Positions 5,323 to 5,785 of a DNA stretch of 5,785 nt are shown here, piece after piece. A program made the position numbers and the translations under genes. Under the pieces are notes generated by a model, which was not told the origin of the DNA, ran no database searches, and was given only the letters and a program-made list of their open reading frames with translations. Source of the stretch: Betaproteobacteria bacterium (lineage in GTDB: Bacteria; Pseudomonadota; Gammaproteobacteria; Burkholderiales; SG8-41); contig JAHZNX010000154.1 of assembly GCA_020028375.1 (NCBI GenBank), positions 1-5,785 on the forward strand, in the 5' to 3' direction. Numbering within the stretch: the first letter of the stretch is position 1; each line of letters opens with the position of its first letter.

Positions 5323-5785
5323 CGACATCTTCCCACCGCGGGCACTCGCGCTTCTCGAGCGGCCGGTCCCACGGCTGGTAGTTCGTCGCGTCCACGATCC
5401 TCACCGGCAGGATGATCTCCGCCGGGACCGGTTCGCCGCGCAGGTGCCGGATCGCGGCCTCGGTGGCGATGCTGCTGATGTGCATCGCGTCGAAGTCGAC
5501 GGTGGCGAGGATTTTTCCGCTCTTGATCGCGGCAATGGCGTCGGGGATGGCGTTGACGCCCACCAGCGGAACTCGTCGGCCCGCCGCATCCAGCGCTTCG
5601 ATCGCGCCCAGCGCCATGACATCGTTCGCGCACAGCATCCCGTCCACGCGCGGCAGCCGAGCGATGAGCTCCGCCGTCACGCGCCGCGCCGTCTCCTGCT
5701 GGTAGTCCGCCGCGCGCGTCGCGATGATGCGGATTCCCGGCGTGTCGCGGACCGCGTCGCGATAGCCGCGCAGCCGCTCCTGGCT
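5306..5785 (-). CDS. Sugar ABC transporter substrate-binding protein, RbsB-like (C-terminal part)
   Basis: On the - strand the open frame enters at the right edge and ends at TGA (complement of 5306-5308), giving the last 159 residues; the N-terminus and signal peptide lie outside. The fragment reads as the C-terminal half of a type I periplasmic binding protein (Peripla_BP_4/RbsB group): SQERLRGYRDAV, then GIRIIATRAADYQQETARRV, the hinge and sugar-contact strand GMLCANDVMALGAIEAL, VPLVGVNAIPDAIAAIKSGKILATVDF, and a long C-terminal helix ATEAAIRHLRGEPVP. The protein would capture a monosaccharide or similar ligand in the periplasm for an ABC importer whose other genes are not in view. Compared with E. 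coli RbsB, the Asp that contacts ribose in VGFD is Asn here (VGVN), a change I associate with related sugar-binding subgroups; the ligand is therefore unlikely to be deduced by analogy with ribose. A GTG near 5680 is internal, since the conserved sequence continues upstream of it. Confidence 0.88.
   Translation of the reverse strand, partial: SQERLRGYRDAVRDTPGIRIIATRAADYQQETARRVTAELIARLPRVDGMLCANDVMALGAIEALDAAGRRVPLVGVNAIPDAIAAIKSGKILATVDFDAMHISSIATEAAIRHLRGEPVPAEIILPVRIVDATNYQPWDRPLEKRECPRWEDVVIAPR

Overview
The window is GC-rich, densely packed bacterial DNA. Protein style and codon use suggest a proteobacterium, most likely a betaproteobacterium, but this is inferred from general resemblance and not from a marker gene. 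TGA ends at least four of the genes here and Trp is written TGG, so the standard bacterial code applies.

Layout on the + strand: (1) the last 46 codons of a small membrane protein (1-141), possibly SemiSWEET/PQ-loop-like. (2) A short spacer with a perfectly phased 7-bp tandem repeat (153-180). (3) A DedA-family membrane protein fused to a C-terminal rhodanese domain (197-1135), whose frame is interrupted by one in-frame TGA at 1001-1003, exactly in the rhodanese active-site loop. (4) A pirin-family cupin (1172-2089). (5) A KefB/KefC-type K+/H+ antiporter with a C-terminal RCK/TrkA-N domain (2239-4008). (6) A nitroreductase-family flavoprotein (4064-4669). (7) A MarC-family membrane protein (4669-5322) whose ATG shares a base with the preceding stop. 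On the - strand, the C-terminal part of an RbsB-like sugar-binding protein of an ABC transporter (5306-5785) enters from the right edge and overlaps the MarC gene tail to tail by 17 bp.

The main discovery candidate is the DedA-rhodanese gene. After the TGA the same frame continues for 43 more codons to a TAA and encodes an intact rhodanese C-terminus. The TGA falls two residues after the Cys of the active-site loop, giving Cys-Ser-UGA-Pro-Asn-Glu, where I recall that related proteins have Cys-x-Cys-Pro-Asn-Glu. A hairpin with a GGC loop lies 17 nt after the TGA, within the geometry known for bacterial SECIS elements. The simplest exciting reading is a selenoprotein, a DedA-rhodanese with a Cys-Ser-Sec redox motif. 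A recent nonsense mutation or a base-call error remains possible.

Genes 3-7 lie head to tail with gaps of 36, 149, 55 and -1 bp. Pirin, the Kef antiporter, the nitroreductase and the rhodanese domain all fit loosely with thiol, electrophile and redox stress, but a joint pathway is only inferred. No RNA genes, insertion sequences, CRISPR arrays or convincing rho-independent terminators were seen, and there is no gene-free stretch longer than 300 bases.
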